The position numbers and the translations under genes are program-made. From NCBI GenBank assembly GCA_964518575.1, contig CAZFGW010000005.1, positions 1 through 64,000 of the forward strand: a stretch of 64,000 bases of DNA, in the 5' to 3' direction. The DNA is from MGBC163016 sp964518575. GTDB lineage: Bacteria; Actinomycetota; Coriobacteriia; Coriobacteriales; Eggerthellaceae. This document shows positions 1 to 8,592 of this stretch, piece after piece. The notes under the pieces were generated by a model. It was not told where the DNA came from. It was given only the letters and a program-made list of their open reading frames with translations, and made no database searches. How positions within the stretch are numbered: the stretch's first letter is position 1; each line of letters opens with the position of its first letter.

Positions 1-348
<348 letters not shown>

Positions 349-378
349 ACCCGTTTTGAACGTCTGAAATGCAATGTC

Positions 379-412
379 GAGCCTTGCGGATCATAGTATG
401 AACGCAAGGCTC
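379..412 (+). promoter_or_regulatory. Stem-loop between gap and pgk
   Basis: A perfect 10-bp inverted repeat (GAGCCTTGCG at 379-388, CGCAAGGCTC at 403-412) with a 14-nt loop lies in the 80-nt gap between gap and pgk. Only a weak T-rich stretch (TCTTTAGT) follows, so it is not a convincing intrinsic terminator. It may be a partial terminator or an RNA stabiliser or processing site that lets gap and pgk be expressed at different levels. The pairing is seen directly; the role is inferred. Confidence 0.6.
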
Positions 413-434
413 TCTTTAGTAGTAAGGAATGGAT

Positions 435-1622
435 ATGCCGAACATCCGCGCTCTCGATGAACTCGATCCAAAGGGCAAGAAGGTGCTCGTCCGGGTGGAC
501 TTCAATGTACCGCTTAAAGACGGCGTGGTAACCGATGATACGCGTATCACCTCGGCGCTTCCCACGATCAATGCGCTCGTTGACCGCGGGGCACGCGTCA
601 TCCTGGTGAGCCATCGCGGCAGACCATCGGGCACGGGCTATGAAGCTGATTTCTCGATGGAGCCGGTCGCGAAGCGTCTGAGCGAGATTATCGGCAAGGA
701 CGTGCAGCTTGCCCACGATATCACAGGCGAAAGCGCGCAAAGTGTCGTGGCTGGACTGACTGATGGTCAGATTGCCGTGCTCGAGAATGTACGTTTCGAT
801 GCTCGTGAGAAGAAAAACGATGCGCAGTTCGCGCGCGAACTTGCCGATCTTGCGGATGTCTATGTCAACGATGCATTCGGTACTGCGCACCGCGCCCATG
901 CATCAACAACCGGCGTTGCCGCCTATCTGCCCGCATATGCCGGTTATCTCATGCAAAAAGAAGTCAACACCTTGCGCTCGATGCTCGATGATCCGCGCCG
1001 TCCATTCGTCGCTATTCTGGGCGGCTCGAAGGTGTCGGACAAGATCAAGGTCATCGACGCGCTTCTGGACAAAGCCGACAAGCTCATCATCGGTGGGGCT
1101 ATGTGTTTCACGTTCCTTCTTGCAAAAGGATATGAGGTAGGTGCTTCGCTCACAGAGCCTGACTGGGTCGATCGCGCGCGCGAAATGATGGAGAAGGCAG
1201 CGCGCAACGGTGTCGAGTTGCTTCTCCCAGTCGATATCGTCGTTGCACAGAGCATGACCGAAGATGCCGAGACCTCATATGTTTCTGCACATGAGATTCC
1301 TAAAGGTTTGATGGGACTTGATATCGGACCGGAGACCTGTGCTATCTATGCTGATGCCATCAAGAAGGCGAAAAGCGTGTTCTGGAACGGTCCGATGGGC
1401 GTGTTCGAGATGAAGCCGTTCGAAGATGGAACGCGTGCGGTTGCGAACGTGGTCGCTCAAAACGCCGATGCTGATACCATCATCGGCGGGGGAGACTCGG
1501 TCGCTGCGGTCAACAAGTTCGATCTGGTCGATCAGATGACGTTCATCTCCACCGGCGGTGGCGCGTCGATGGAGCTCGTTCAGGGAGAGAAACTCCCGGG
1601 CGTTGAAGCATTGATGGTGTAG
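435..1622 (+). CDS. pgk: Phosphoglycerate kinase
   Basis: This 395-residue protein has normal PGK length. It opens with the signature VLVRVDFNVPL, carries HRGRP in the N-terminal substrate lobe, and has the nucleotide-binding end with FWNGPMGVFE and the GGGDS loop. It transfers phosphate from 1,3-bisphosphoglycerate to ADP in the cytosol. Two ATG codons exist at 429 and 435. The AAGGA at 424-428 abuts the first but is 6 nt from the second, so 435 is preferred. It follows gap and precedes tpiA by 22 nt, consistent with one glycolytic transcript. Confidence 0.97.
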   Translation: MPNIRALDELDPKGKKVLVRVDFNVPLKDGVVTDDTRITSALPTINALVDRGARVILVSHRGRPSGTGYEADFSMEPVAKRLSEIIGKDVQLAHDITGESAQSVVAGLTDGQIAVLENVRFDAREKKNDAQFARELADLADVYVNDAFGTAHRAHASTTGVAAYLPAYAGYLMQKEVNTLRSMLDDPRRPFVAILGGSKVSDKIKVIDALLDKADKLIIGGAMCFTFLLAKGYEVGASLTEPDWVDRAREMMEKAARNGVELLLPVDIVVAQSMTEDAETSYVSAHEIPKGLMGLDIGPETCAIYADAIKKAKSVFWNGPMGVFEMKPFEDGTRAVANVVAQNADADTIIGGGDSVAAVNKFDLVDQMTFISTGGGASMELVQGEKLPGVEALMV

Positions 1623-1644
1623 AGGCTTAGAAAGGAGCATGACC

Positions 1645-2439
1645 ATGGCACGAAAGCCGTTGATAGCCGGTAACTGGAAGATGAATGAAACGGTGAGCGA
1701 AGCCGTTGTCCTCGCTCAGGAGATATCGAATCTGTTCGAGCGCGATTGGCTTGAAATGACCGATGTCGCTGTCTGCCCGCCCTATGTCGATTTGAAGCCG
1801 GTCTATGCCGTGTTCGAATTCGACCGCCTTGGTGTCAAGGTGGGCGCACAGAATGTGTATTGGGAGGAGAAAGGCGCTTATACGGGCGAAATCTCCATAC
1901 CTATGATCAAAGAGATTGGGTGTGCCTATTGCATCGTTGGTCATTCAGAGCGCCGTACGTTGTTCGGTGAGACGAACGAAGATGTCAACCGCAAGGTCAA
2001 AGCACTCCTGGCCGATCGCCTCGTGCCTATCGATCCGATCATCTGCGTTGGTGAGTCTTTGGCGGTGCGCGATGCGGGGTCATATCTCGAATTTGTCGAT
2101 GCTGAGGTCAGAGCAGCGCTTGCAGGCGTTGATGCGGCTGTTGCGAAGGACATCGTCATTGCTTATGAGCCTATTTGGGCTATCGGTACGGGAAGAACGG
2201 CAACGCCTGAGCAGGCGCAGGAGGTCTGTGCGGCTATCCGTGCAACGCTCAGCGACCTGTATGGTACAGACATCGCTGATGCCATCCGTATTCTCTATGG
2301 TGGATCGATGAACGAGGGCAATGCCGATTTGCTTTTGGCTGAGCCCGACATCGACGGCGGACTGATCGGGGGCGCCGCGCTGAAGGCACCCTCCTTCATT
2401 TCCATCGTCACTTCTGCCGTGCAGGCATCCGAGGTTTAA
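1645..2439 (+). CDS. tpiA: Triosephosphate isomerase
   Basis: This 264-residue TIM-barrel enzyme interconverts dihydroxyacetone phosphate and glyceraldehyde-3-phosphate. Visible signatures are GNWKMN at the N-terminus (substrate-binding Asn and Lys), IVGHSERR with the catalytic His, AYEPIWAIGTG with the catalytic Glu and flexible loop 6, and YGGSMN near the end. ATG codons occur at 1639 and 1645. The AAAGGAG at 1631-1637 is 1 nt from the first and 7 nt from the second, so 1645 is chosen. Its stop codon directly abuts the gpmI start. Confidence 0.97.
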   Translation: MARKPLIAGNWKMNETVSEAVVLAQEISNLFERDWLEMTDVAVCPPYVDLKPVYAVFEFDRLGVKVGAQNVYWEEKGAYTGEISIPMIKEIGCAYCIVGHSERRTLFGETNEDVNRKVKALLADRLVPIDPIICVGESLAVRDAGSYLEFVDAEVRAALAGVDAAVAKDIVIAYEPIWAIGTGRTATPEQAQEVCAAIRATLSDLYGTDIADAIRILYGGSMNEGNADLLLAEPDIDGGLIGGAALKAPSFISIVTSAVQASEV

Positions 2440-4032
2440 ATGGGTACAGCACCTCGCATTTCACCTGATTGCCCGGATACCTCTGCGCTTAATCTTCCTG
2501 CGTGCTTGATCATCATGGACGGGTTTGGTCTTGCGGACCCAGATACGGGCAATGCCATTGCGTCTGCACATACTCCCGTCCTCGATGATCTTTTTGCGAC
2601 CAGACCGTGGACACGCCTTGATGCTTCGGGAGAGGCGGTCGGTCTGCCCGCAGGTCAGATGGGTAATTCTGAGGTCGGACATCTCAATATCGGTGCTGGT
2701 CGTGTGGTCTATCAAGAGCTCTCGCGGATCAACCAAGCATGCCGCAGCGGCGAGATCGAGAAAAACCCTGTCTTGACAGAGGCATTCGATCATGTGCGCG
2801 AGCACGGATCGGTTCTGCATCTCATGGGACTCGTGAGCGATGGCGGAGTACACTCGTCTAACGAGCACTTGTATGCCCTCATGAATGCGGCGGCGAAGGC
2901 GGGGGTAGAACATATTCGTATCCATGCGTTTTTGGATGGGCGGGATGTTCCTCCCGAAAGCGGTGAGGGCTATATTGCTGAGCTCGCTTCCAAGATCGAT
3001 GAGCTCAGGCGCACAACGGATGTATCTGATATCAAAATCGCATCTTTATCAGGTCGGTATTATGCGATGGATCGGGACAACCGCTGGGAGCGGGTGAGCC
3101 GAGCCTTTGAGACACTCGTTGACCCGCCGGAAGTGCTCTCGGGTCTTTCCGCAACTAAGGCGGTTACGCGCTCGTATGAAGCGGGTATCACCGACGAGTT
3201 CTTGGAGCCCGTCAGCTTCGATGCGGCAGGCATCAACGATGGCGATGCGGTCATCTTCTTCAACTTTCGTCCTGACCGCGCCCGCGAACTTACCCGTGCG
3301 TTCACCGACGAACAATTCAGCGGATTTGAGCGTACGAAGCATCTCCAGGTGTTTTTCGTATGTTTGACCGAATACGACCCTACGATTCCTGCACCCATTG
3401 CTTTTCCGAAGACATTCCCCTCAGAGGTGCTCGCTGATGTGCTCGCGCAGGCGGGTCTGACTCAGTACCACATTGCCGAGACAGAGAAATATGCGCATGT
3501 CACGTTTTTCTTGAATGGCGGCATCGAAGCGGAGAAGCCGGGCGAGGTGCGCGTGCTTATCCAAAGCCCCAAGGTTGCAACCTATGACCTTGCGCCCGCT
3601 ATGAGCGAAAAGGAAGTGACCGATACGCTCGTTTCAGCTATTGAGCAGGACGAAGCCGATGTCTACATCGTCAATTTCGCGAACTGCGACATGGTCGGTC
3701 ATACGGGAGTCCTTGATGCTGCAAAAGCGGCGGTTGAGGCGGTGGACGAAGGAGTCGGGCGTGTGGTCGATGCCATCCTTTCCAAAGGGGGTATCGCATT
3801 TGTGACCGCTGATCACGGCAATGCTGACAAGATGATCGCTGATGACGGAAGCGCCCATACCGCCCATACCACCGCACTCGTGCCCTTCATTGTCATCGAC
3901 GGCGCGCAGCGGAGCTTTGAGCTTGTCAAAGAAGTTGGCGCTCTTGCGGATATCGCTCCAACGCTTTTGAACGCCATCGGTCTTGCGGTGCCCGAAGAAA
4001 TGACGGGAAGAAATCTTCTTGCAAGCTTGTAG
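2440..4032 (+). CDS. gpmI: 2,3-bisphosphoglycerate-independent phosphoglycerate mutase
   Basis: A 530-residue two-metal phosphoglycerate mutase of the alkaline-phosphatase superfamily, converting 3-phosphoglycerate to 2-phosphoglycerate. The N-terminal metal site MDGFGLAD, the phosphoserine region QMGNSEVGHLNIGAGR, HAFLDGRD and the C-terminal TADHGNAD metal ligands are all present. The first metal motif starts near residue 28, so there is an N-terminal extension of about 20 residues compared with many homologues. ATG 2440 sits directly after the tpiA stop codon, which suggests translational coupling. No cofactor-dependent mutase is seen nearby. Confidence 0.96.
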   Translation: MGTAPRISPDCPDTSALNLPACLIIMDGFGLADPDTGNAIASAHTPVLDDLFATRPWTRLDASGEAVGLPAGQMGNSEVGHLNIGAGRVVYQELSRINQACRSGEIEKNPVLTEAFDHVREHGSVLHLMGLVSDGGVHSSNEHLYALMNAAAKAGVEHIRIHAFLDGRDVPPESGEGYIAELASKIDELRRTTDVSDIKIASLSGRYYAMDRDNRWERVSRAFETLVDPPEVLSGLSATKAVTRSYEAGITDEFLEPVSFDAAGINDGDAVIFFNFRPDRARELTRAFTDEQFSGFERTKHLQVFFVCLTEYDPTIPAPIAFPKTFPSEVLADVLAQAGLTQYHIAETEKYAHVTFFLNGGIEAEKPGEVRVLIQSPKVATYDLAPAMSEKEVTDTLVSAIEQDEADVYIVNFANCDMVGHTGVLDAAKAAVEAVDEGVGRVVDAILSKGGIAFVTADHGNADKMIADDGSAHTAHTTALVPFIVIDGAQRSFELVKEVGALADIAPTLLNAIGLAVPEEMTGRNLLASL

Positions 4033-4047
4033 TTCTTTATCTATAAT
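4019..4047 (+). promoter_or_regulatory. Candidate sigma70-type promoter for secG
   Basis: TTGCAA at 4019-4024 and a perfect TATAAT at 4042-4047 are separated by 17 nt. The -35 box lies within the last codons of gpmI, and transcription would begin some 40 nt before the secG start. Sequence match only. Confidence 0.5.
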
Positions 4048-4094
4048 TCTATGGTTTGTACAGTACAGGTAAACCGTGATGAAAGCGCAGAGCA

Positions 4095-4352
4095 TTGACA
4101 CCTTTAGTAATCATATTCCTCATCCTGATGGTTCTTTCCGGAATCGGTCTGATCGTCTTCATTCTCATGCATTCAGGTAAAGGCACGGGGATTTCAGAAA
4201 TGATCGCTTCTTCGATGTACTCATCGCAAACAGGAACGAGCATCATCGAGAAGAACCTTGACCGCATCACCATTATCTGCGCGATCATTTTCATGGTCTC
4301 GCTGTTGGTGCTGATGATCATCTTCCCGCATGGGACGATAAATAATAATTAA
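4095..4352 (+). CDS. secG: Preprotein translocase subunit SecG
   Basis: An 85-residue protein with two hydrophobic segments (about 4-24 and 55-77) around a cytosolic loop starting HSGKGTGIS, the typical SecG layout. SecG is a small accessory subunit of the SecYEG protein-conducting channel in the inner membrane. The start is TTG 4095; an in-frame stop at 4080-4082 rules out a longer form, and the upstream AAAG is a weak ribosome binding site. The gene lies after gpmI as in many Gram-positive genomes and probably has its own promoter at 4019-4047. Confidence 0.88.
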   Translation: MTPLVIIFLILMVLSGIGLIVFILMHSGKGTGISEMIASSMYSSQTGTSIIEKNLDRITIICAIIFMVSLLVLMIIFPHGTINNN

Positions 4353-4363
4353 CGATTTTTTAT

Positions 4364-4391
4364 TTGCTCCACGGATACCATCTGCTAGAAT
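4364..4391 (+). promoter_or_regulatory. Candidate promoter for tRNA-Leu
   Basis: TTGCTC at 4364-4369 and TAGAAT at 4386-4391 are 16 nt apart and lie 18 nt before the mature tRNA 5' end. This spacing suits a stable-RNA promoter. Confidence 0.45.
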
Positions 4392-4409
4392 ATTCGCTTG
4401 TCTTTATAT

Positions 4410-4498
4410 GTCGGAGTGGTGGAACGGCAGACACGCTAGCTTGAGGTGCTAGTGCCCACATATCGGGTGTGCGGGTTCAAATCCCGCCTCCGACACCA
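4410..4498 (+). tRNA. tRNA-Leu, anticodon GAG
   Basis: A class II tRNA with a long variable arm. The 7-bp acceptor stem pairs GTCGGAG (4410-4416) with CTCCGAC (4488-4494), followed by discriminator A and an encoded CCA at 4496-4498. The anticodon stem CTAGC/GCTAG encloses the loop TTGAGGT, giving anticodon GAG for CUC and CUU codons. The T arm contains GGTTCAAATCC. Fold and anticodon were read by eye. Confidence 0.95.
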
Positions 4499-4506
4499 AG
4501 ATCACA

Positions 4507-4538
4507 AACCCTTCATCGCGAAGGGTTTTTCTTTTTTC
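4507..4538 (+). terminator. Intrinsic terminator after tRNA-Leu
   Basis: AACCCTTC (4507-4514) pairs with GAAGGGTT (4520-4527) over a 5-nt loop and runs into TTTTCTTTTTT. This is a standard Rho-independent terminator 9 nt after the tRNA CCA end. Confidence 0.85.
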
Positions 4539-4658
4539 CGACGAGCGGACGCGCAGAGGAGGGGAGAGGATACAGCCCGCGCATCCGATACATCCGTTCT
4601 TCTTCTCACCGAAACAAGCAGCCAATCATGCTGAGGAATCAGGCAATCCTGCGTCTAT

Positions 4659-4682
4659 TTGATAAAGTCATCAAAGTATCAA
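4659..4682. promoter_or_regulatory. Inverted repeat upstream of echA
   Basis: TTGATA (4659-4664) and TATCAA (4677-4682) form a 6-bp inverted repeat with a 12-nt spacer, about 60 nt before the echA start. It may be an operator. No clear -35/-10 pair was found in the 200-nt stretch between the tRNA terminator and echA, so the operon promoter remains unplaced. Confidence 0.3.
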
Positions 4683-4741
4683 TGCCCTCGCTTATAGGAT
4701 GAGCGGGCGCAACGCATAAACATCTGGTATAGGGGATATGG

Positions 4742-6658
4742 ATGGAGCACATCGTTTTTCTCATCGCCTTTCCCTTGGTGATAGCTGCACTTCTTGTTGT
4801 CATCAGGGCGAACACTGCGCGCAATGTCATCGTTGTCGTGGGCGGTTGTGTGATCGCAGTGGCTGCGGCGATATTCGCGTTCATGAATTTCGGAAGCGGA
4901 CTTGTCTTCTTTGAAGCGCGCTCTGCAACCATCGACACCATTTGCACAGCGCTGAGTTGTATCTGTGTTGTGGTGGTCATCGCGTTCGCCGTCAAATACA
5001 AGCATTGGCTCGCGGGGCTGTTCGCACTTGCCCAGCTCGTGGTGGTGCTCGTCGTTGAATTCGGGTACGCCCATGAAATGGAGGTGGCGCACGGACTGTA
5101 TTTCGATGCGCTCTCCCTCATCATGACCCTCATCATCGGCATCATCGGATCGGGCATTTGCATCTATGCCATCGGCTACATGCAGGATTTCCAAGCACAT
5201 GAGCCTGACGGTGCGAAAGACAGGCGTCCGACTTTCTTCGCGCTCATGTTCGTGTTCCTCTCTGCGATGTTCGCCATCGTGTTCTCGAACAACATGGCAT
5301 GGATGTTCACCGCATGGGAGATCACAACACTTTGTTCGTTCCTTCTGATCGGGTACACGAAAACTCCTGAGGCAATTCGCAATGCATTCCGCCAGATCGT
5401 CATGAACCTTGCGGGCGGCATCGCTTTTGCGCTTGCCTTGCTTGCAAGTATCCTGTTCGCTGATACGCTCTCCCTTGTTGACTTCATCAAGGCGGGAATC
5501 GAGCATCCGCAACTCGTGCTCATCCCGGTGATCCTGCTCGCATTCGCCGGTATCACCAAAGCGGCGCAGATGCCGTTCCAGTCATGGCTTTTGGGCGCAA
5601 TGGTTGCCCCCACGCCCACGAGCGCACTGCTCCACTCATCCACGATGGTGAAGGCGGGCGTGTTCTTGCTTGTGAAACTTGCGCCGTGCTTTTTGGCAAG
5701 CCCTCTTCCTTCGGTCATGGTCATGCTTGTCGGTGGAATCACGTTCTTGCTCTGCTCGTTCATGGCCATCTCGCAATCGAATGGAAAGCGCGTACTCGCG
5801 TATTCGACCATCGCGAACCTCGGTCTCATCACAATGTGCGCCGGGGTGGGAACGCCTGAGGCGGTTTGGGCAGCAATTTTCCTGATCATCTTCCACGCAA
5901 TCGCGAAATCGCTTCTGTTCCTCTGTGTCGGTACCGCCGAGCACCATATCGGAAGCCGGGATATTGAGGACATGGATCTCTTGTTCGAGAAGATGCCACG
6001 GCTCGCGCGGTTTATGATGCTCGGTATCATGGGCATGTTCATCGCACCCTTCGGTATGCTAGTGGCGAAATGGGCGACAATGGTTTCATTCGTCGAGATG
6101 GATCAGGTTGCGCTCATCATGATCCTTGCGTTTGGCTCGGCTGCCACCTTCATGTTCTGGGCGAAATGGATGGGTAAGCTCGCCGGTATTGCGGGAAGCC
6201 CTGAAAATGTTGAGAAAACCGTGCACCCGAGCGAGTGGTCATCGCTTTTGCTCATGGCGGCGCTGCTCGTAATAGGGTGCGTGCTTTTGCCCGTGATGTC
6301 GATTGACATGGTTGAGCCGTACGTCAGAAGCGTTTACGGCTTCGATGGGCAAGACATTGCCGCCGATAACCTCTGGATCGCAAGTATTTGCGTGTGTGTG
6401 GTGGTCATTGCGCTCTTCACCGGGCTCGGTCGTTCGAAAGCGAAGAAAGTGGATGTGTATCTCTCCGGCGTCAATGCCGACAACGATGCACGCGCATTCA
6501 AGGATTCAATGTCCGGGCAAACCATCGCAACGGCGCGTAACTGGTATATGGAAGACATTTTTGGAGAGAAACGCATTGCTCCGGTGGGAGTTGCGTTCAA
6601 TTCGGTCTTGATGGCGGCAGCGCTCATTATGGCGCTGGTCGGGATCACGCTTATCTAG
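4742..6658 (+). CDS. echA: Ech-type hydrogenase membrane subunit EchA (NuoL/antiporter-like)
   Basis: A 638-residue polytopic membrane protein of the NuoL/MrpA/HyfB proton-translocating family, hydrophobic almost throughout with an estimated 14-16 membrane helices. The central part holds the family core, including a helix with conserved Lys in AGITKAAQMPFQSWLLGAM and an HSSTMVKAG segment, both typical proton-path elements. In Ech complexes this subunit is the ion pump. AGGGG at 4731-4735 lies 6 nt before ATG 4742. It is the first gene of a tight six-gene operon in the same order as archaeal echABCDEF. Confidence 0.9.
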   Translation: MEHIVFLIAFPLVIAALLVVIRANTARNVIVVVGGCVIAVAAAIFAFMNFGSGLVFFEARSATIDTICTALSCICVVVVIAFAVKYKHWLAGLFALAQLVVVLVVEFGYAHEMEVAHGLYFDALSLIMTLIIGIIGSGICIYAIGYMQDFQAHEPDGAKDRRPTFFALMFVFLSAMFAIVFSNNMAWMFTAWEITTLCSFLLIGYTKTPEAIRNAFRQIVMNLAGGIAFALALLASILFADTLSLVDFIKAGIEHPQLVLIPVILLAFAGITKAAQMPFQSWLLGAMVAPTPTSALLHSSTMVKAGVFLLVKLAPCFLASPLPSVMVMLVGGITFLLCSFMAISQSNGKRVLAYSTIANLGLITMCAGVGTPEAVWAAIFLIIFHAIAKSLLFLCVGTAEHHIGSRDIEDMDLLFEKMPRLARFMMLGIMGMFIAPFGMLVAKWATMVSFVEMDQVALIMILAFGSAATFMFWAKWMGKLAGIAGSPENVEKTVHPSEWSSLLLMAALLVIGCVLLPVMSIDMVEPYVRSVYGFDGQDIAADNLWIASICVCVVVIALFTGLGRSKAKKVDVYLSGVNADNDARAFKDSMSGQTIATARNWYMEDIFGEKRIAPVGVAFNSVLMAAALIMALVGITLI

Positions 6659-6673
6659 GAAAGGGGGATATGC

Positions 6674-7582
6674 ATGGATCTTCTCGGAATAGCGATACCC
6701 CTTCTCGGGTCAGTCGTTTTCGCGATTATCGCTCCTGTTGTTGGCTGTCTGCTCGCAGGACTCGATCGGGTCATTTCGGCGAAAATGCAGGGGAGGGTCG
6801 GTCCTCCGCTTTTGCAGCCGTACTACGATGTCCGCAAGTTGTTCGCCAAGGAGCGCGTGAGCGTGAACGGCGTCCAAGATGCCTATGTCATCTGTGCGCT
6901 CATCTTTGCCTGCATTGCGGGCGGTATCTTCTTCACGGGCGGCAACCTGCTCATGTGCATTTTCATCATCACGCTCTCGAGCTTGTTCTTTATCATTGCG
7001 GCGTATTCTTCCCGCTCTCCCTATGCGGAGGTGGGAGCGTCGCGTGAGACGCTGCAGGTCATGTCATATGAGCCGATGGTGCTTATCTTCGCGGTCGGCT
7101 TCTATATGGCAACCGCTGCCATCCTGCCCTTCGGCGGATCGATCGGTTCGTTCGACATTGCGGCAATCTTTGCGCTCGATGTACCCGTGATCGCCTATAT
7201 CTGGCTCATTTTCCTGGGGCTTTTGTTCATCTTGACCATCAAGTTGCGCAAGTCGCCTTTTGATCTTTCCATGTCGCATCATGCGCATCAGGAGATCGTT
7301 CGGGGTATGACCACGGAGATGTCAGGACCAACCCTTGCGCTTGTCGAAATTCTGCACTGGTGCGAGAACGTGCTGTTCTTGGGATGGATCGCCATCTTCT
7401 TTGTTTGGAGCAACCCGCTTTCGTTGATCTTGGGTATTGTTATGGCGCTTGCAACCTATTTCTTCGAAATTCTCATTGATAACAATTTTGCACGCGTGAA
7501 GTGGCAATTTATGTTGAAATCCGCTTGGCTCGTCGCCCTTGTTGCGGGCGGCGTCAATCTTGCGGTGCTCGCATTTTTCTAG
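6674..7582 (+). CDS. echB: Ech-type hydrogenase membrane subunit EchB (NuoH-like)
   Basis: A 302-residue integral membrane protein homologous to NuoH/HycD, with about eight hydrophobic segments. Family features are GCLLAGLDRVISAKMQGRVG near residue 30 and the acidic loop YSSRSPYAEVGASRETLQV, both part of the quinone-pocket-like interface that couples the hydrophilic module to the membrane arm. In Ech it anchors the hydrogenase module and relays energy to EchA. AAGGGGG ends 6 nt before ATG 6674. The gene begins 15 nt after echA. Confidence 0.92.
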   Translation: MDLLGIAIPLLGSVVFAIIAPVVGCLLAGLDRVISAKMQGRVGPPLLQPYYDVRKLFAKERVSVNGVQDAYVICALIFACIAGGIFFTGGNLLMCIFIITLSSLFFIIAAYSSRSPYAEVGASRETLQVMSYEPMVLIFAVGFYMATAAILPFGGSIGSFDIAAIFALDVPVIAYIWLIFLGLLFILTIKLRKSPFDLSMSHHAHQEIVRGMTTEMSGPTLALVEILHWCENVLFLGWIAIFFVWSNPLSLILGIVMALATYFFEILIDNNFARVKWQFMLKSAWLVALVAGGVNLAVLAFF

Positions 7583-7592
7583 GGAGTGATCT

Positions 7593-8033
7593 ATGGGGTA
7601 TTCGTCAAAATCGCCGTGGGTGATCCACTACGATGGATCGAGTTGCAACGGGTGTGATATCGAAGTGCTCGCAACGCTTTGCCCGGGATTCGACGGTGAG
7701 CGCTTCGGCGTCGTCAACACGGGCAATCCCAAGCATGCCGACATCTTTTTGGTCACGGGCTCGGTCAACGAGCAGAATATCGATGTCGTGCGCGAGATCT
7801 ACGATCAGATGGTCGAGCCGAAAGTGGTCGTTGCATGTGGAATCTGCGCGTGTTCGGGCGGCATCTTCCACGACTGCTATAACGTGATCGGAGGCGTAGA
7901 CAAAGCCATCCCTGTTGACGTATATGCACCGGGTTGTGCCGTTCGCCCCGAAGCTTTGATCGACGCGATCGTCAAAGGTGTGGCGGTCCTTGACGAAAAA
8001 GCAGAAGCGATGAAGAAAGCTGCAAAGGAGTAA
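7593..8033 (+). CDS. echC: Ech-type hydrogenase small subunit EchC (NuoB-like)
   Basis: A 146-residue soluble iron-sulfur subunit. GSSCNGCDIE (Cys18, Cys21), CGICACSGG and YAPGCAVRPEA supply the Cys ligands of the proximal [4Fe-4S] cluster that passes electrons to the [NiFe] site. The protein is short, as in group 4 hydrogenases, and lacks the extra clusters and Tat signal of uptake hydrogenase small subunits. It starts 10 nt after echB with AGGGAG upstream. Confidence 0.93.
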   Translation: MGYSSKSPWVIHYDGSSCNGCDIEVLATLCPGFDGERFGVVNTGNPKHADIFLVTGSVNEQNIDVVREIYDQMVEPKVVVACGICACSGGIFHDCYNVIGGVDKAIPVDVYAPGCAVRPEALIDAIVKGVAVLDEKAEAMKKAAKE

Positions 8034-8040
8034 AACCACG

Positions 8041-8586
8041 ATGAAATTCGAAAGCGTTTTCACCTCGCTTGCACGCTCTGATATCCATGCGGATGCTCAG
8101 GCGAAACACGATGAAGGGTATCGTTACGTGCAGATGCTTGCCGTGAACGATCATCCCGTGATCAATCTGGTGTATTCATATATGCTTAACGGTACGCTGG
8201 TCAATGAAGTGGTTGAAGGTCTCGAACCGGGATCGACGGTCGAATCGATCAGTGACATCTTCCTTGAAGCGTTTGTGTGCGAGAACGAGATCCATGACCT
8301 GTTCGGCATCAGCTTCGATGGTCTGGTGATCGATTTCCTTGGTAACTTCTACCACGTTTCGGGTGAGACGCCCATGAATGTGATCTCTCCTGAGCAGCTC
8401 GAGGCGCGCAAAAAGGCGCAGGCGAAGGCAGTTCAGACTGATGATGCAGCGCCTGCGAAAAAGACGGGTGATGCAGAGGATATTGAGAGCAAACTTGCAG
8501 GTATGGATCCCGAAAAGGCTGCAAAGGTGCGTGCAGCACTTGAGGCGAAAGCGAAAAAGGCAGCAAAAACGGATGGGGAGGCGTGA
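8041..8586 (+). CDS. echD: Ech-type hydrogenase subunit EchD (NuoC-like) with charged tail
   Basis: Residues 1-117 match the NuoC/30-kDa domain, including ENEIHDLFGISF. Residues 118-181 form a tail very rich in Lys, Ala, Glu and Asp that does not look like NuoC and is probably disordered or helical. EchD is a structural bridge between small and large subunits and binds no cofactor. The gene lies 7 nt after echC and 6 nt before echE. The tail is the only clear departure from the textbook subunit. Confidence 0.88.
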   Translation: MKFESVFTSLARSDIHADAQAKHDEGYRYVQMLAVNDHPVINLVYSYMLNGTLVNEVVEGLEPGSTVESISDIFLEAFVCENEIHDLFGISFDGLVIDFLGNFYHVSGETPMNVISPEQLEARKKAQAKAVQTDDAAPAKKTGDAEDIESKLAGMDPEKAAKVRAALEAKAKKAAKTDGEA

Positions 8587-8592
8587 TCTGAT

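Noticed and set aside
4446..4634. Small + strand frames overlapping tRNA-Leu
   Set aside because: They run through the tRNA and terminator and have no coding features.
4679..6042. Long minus-strand frames of 277 and 288 codons opposite echA
   Set aside because: They mirror the hydrophobic echA sequence and give charged or Met/Ser-rich nonsense.
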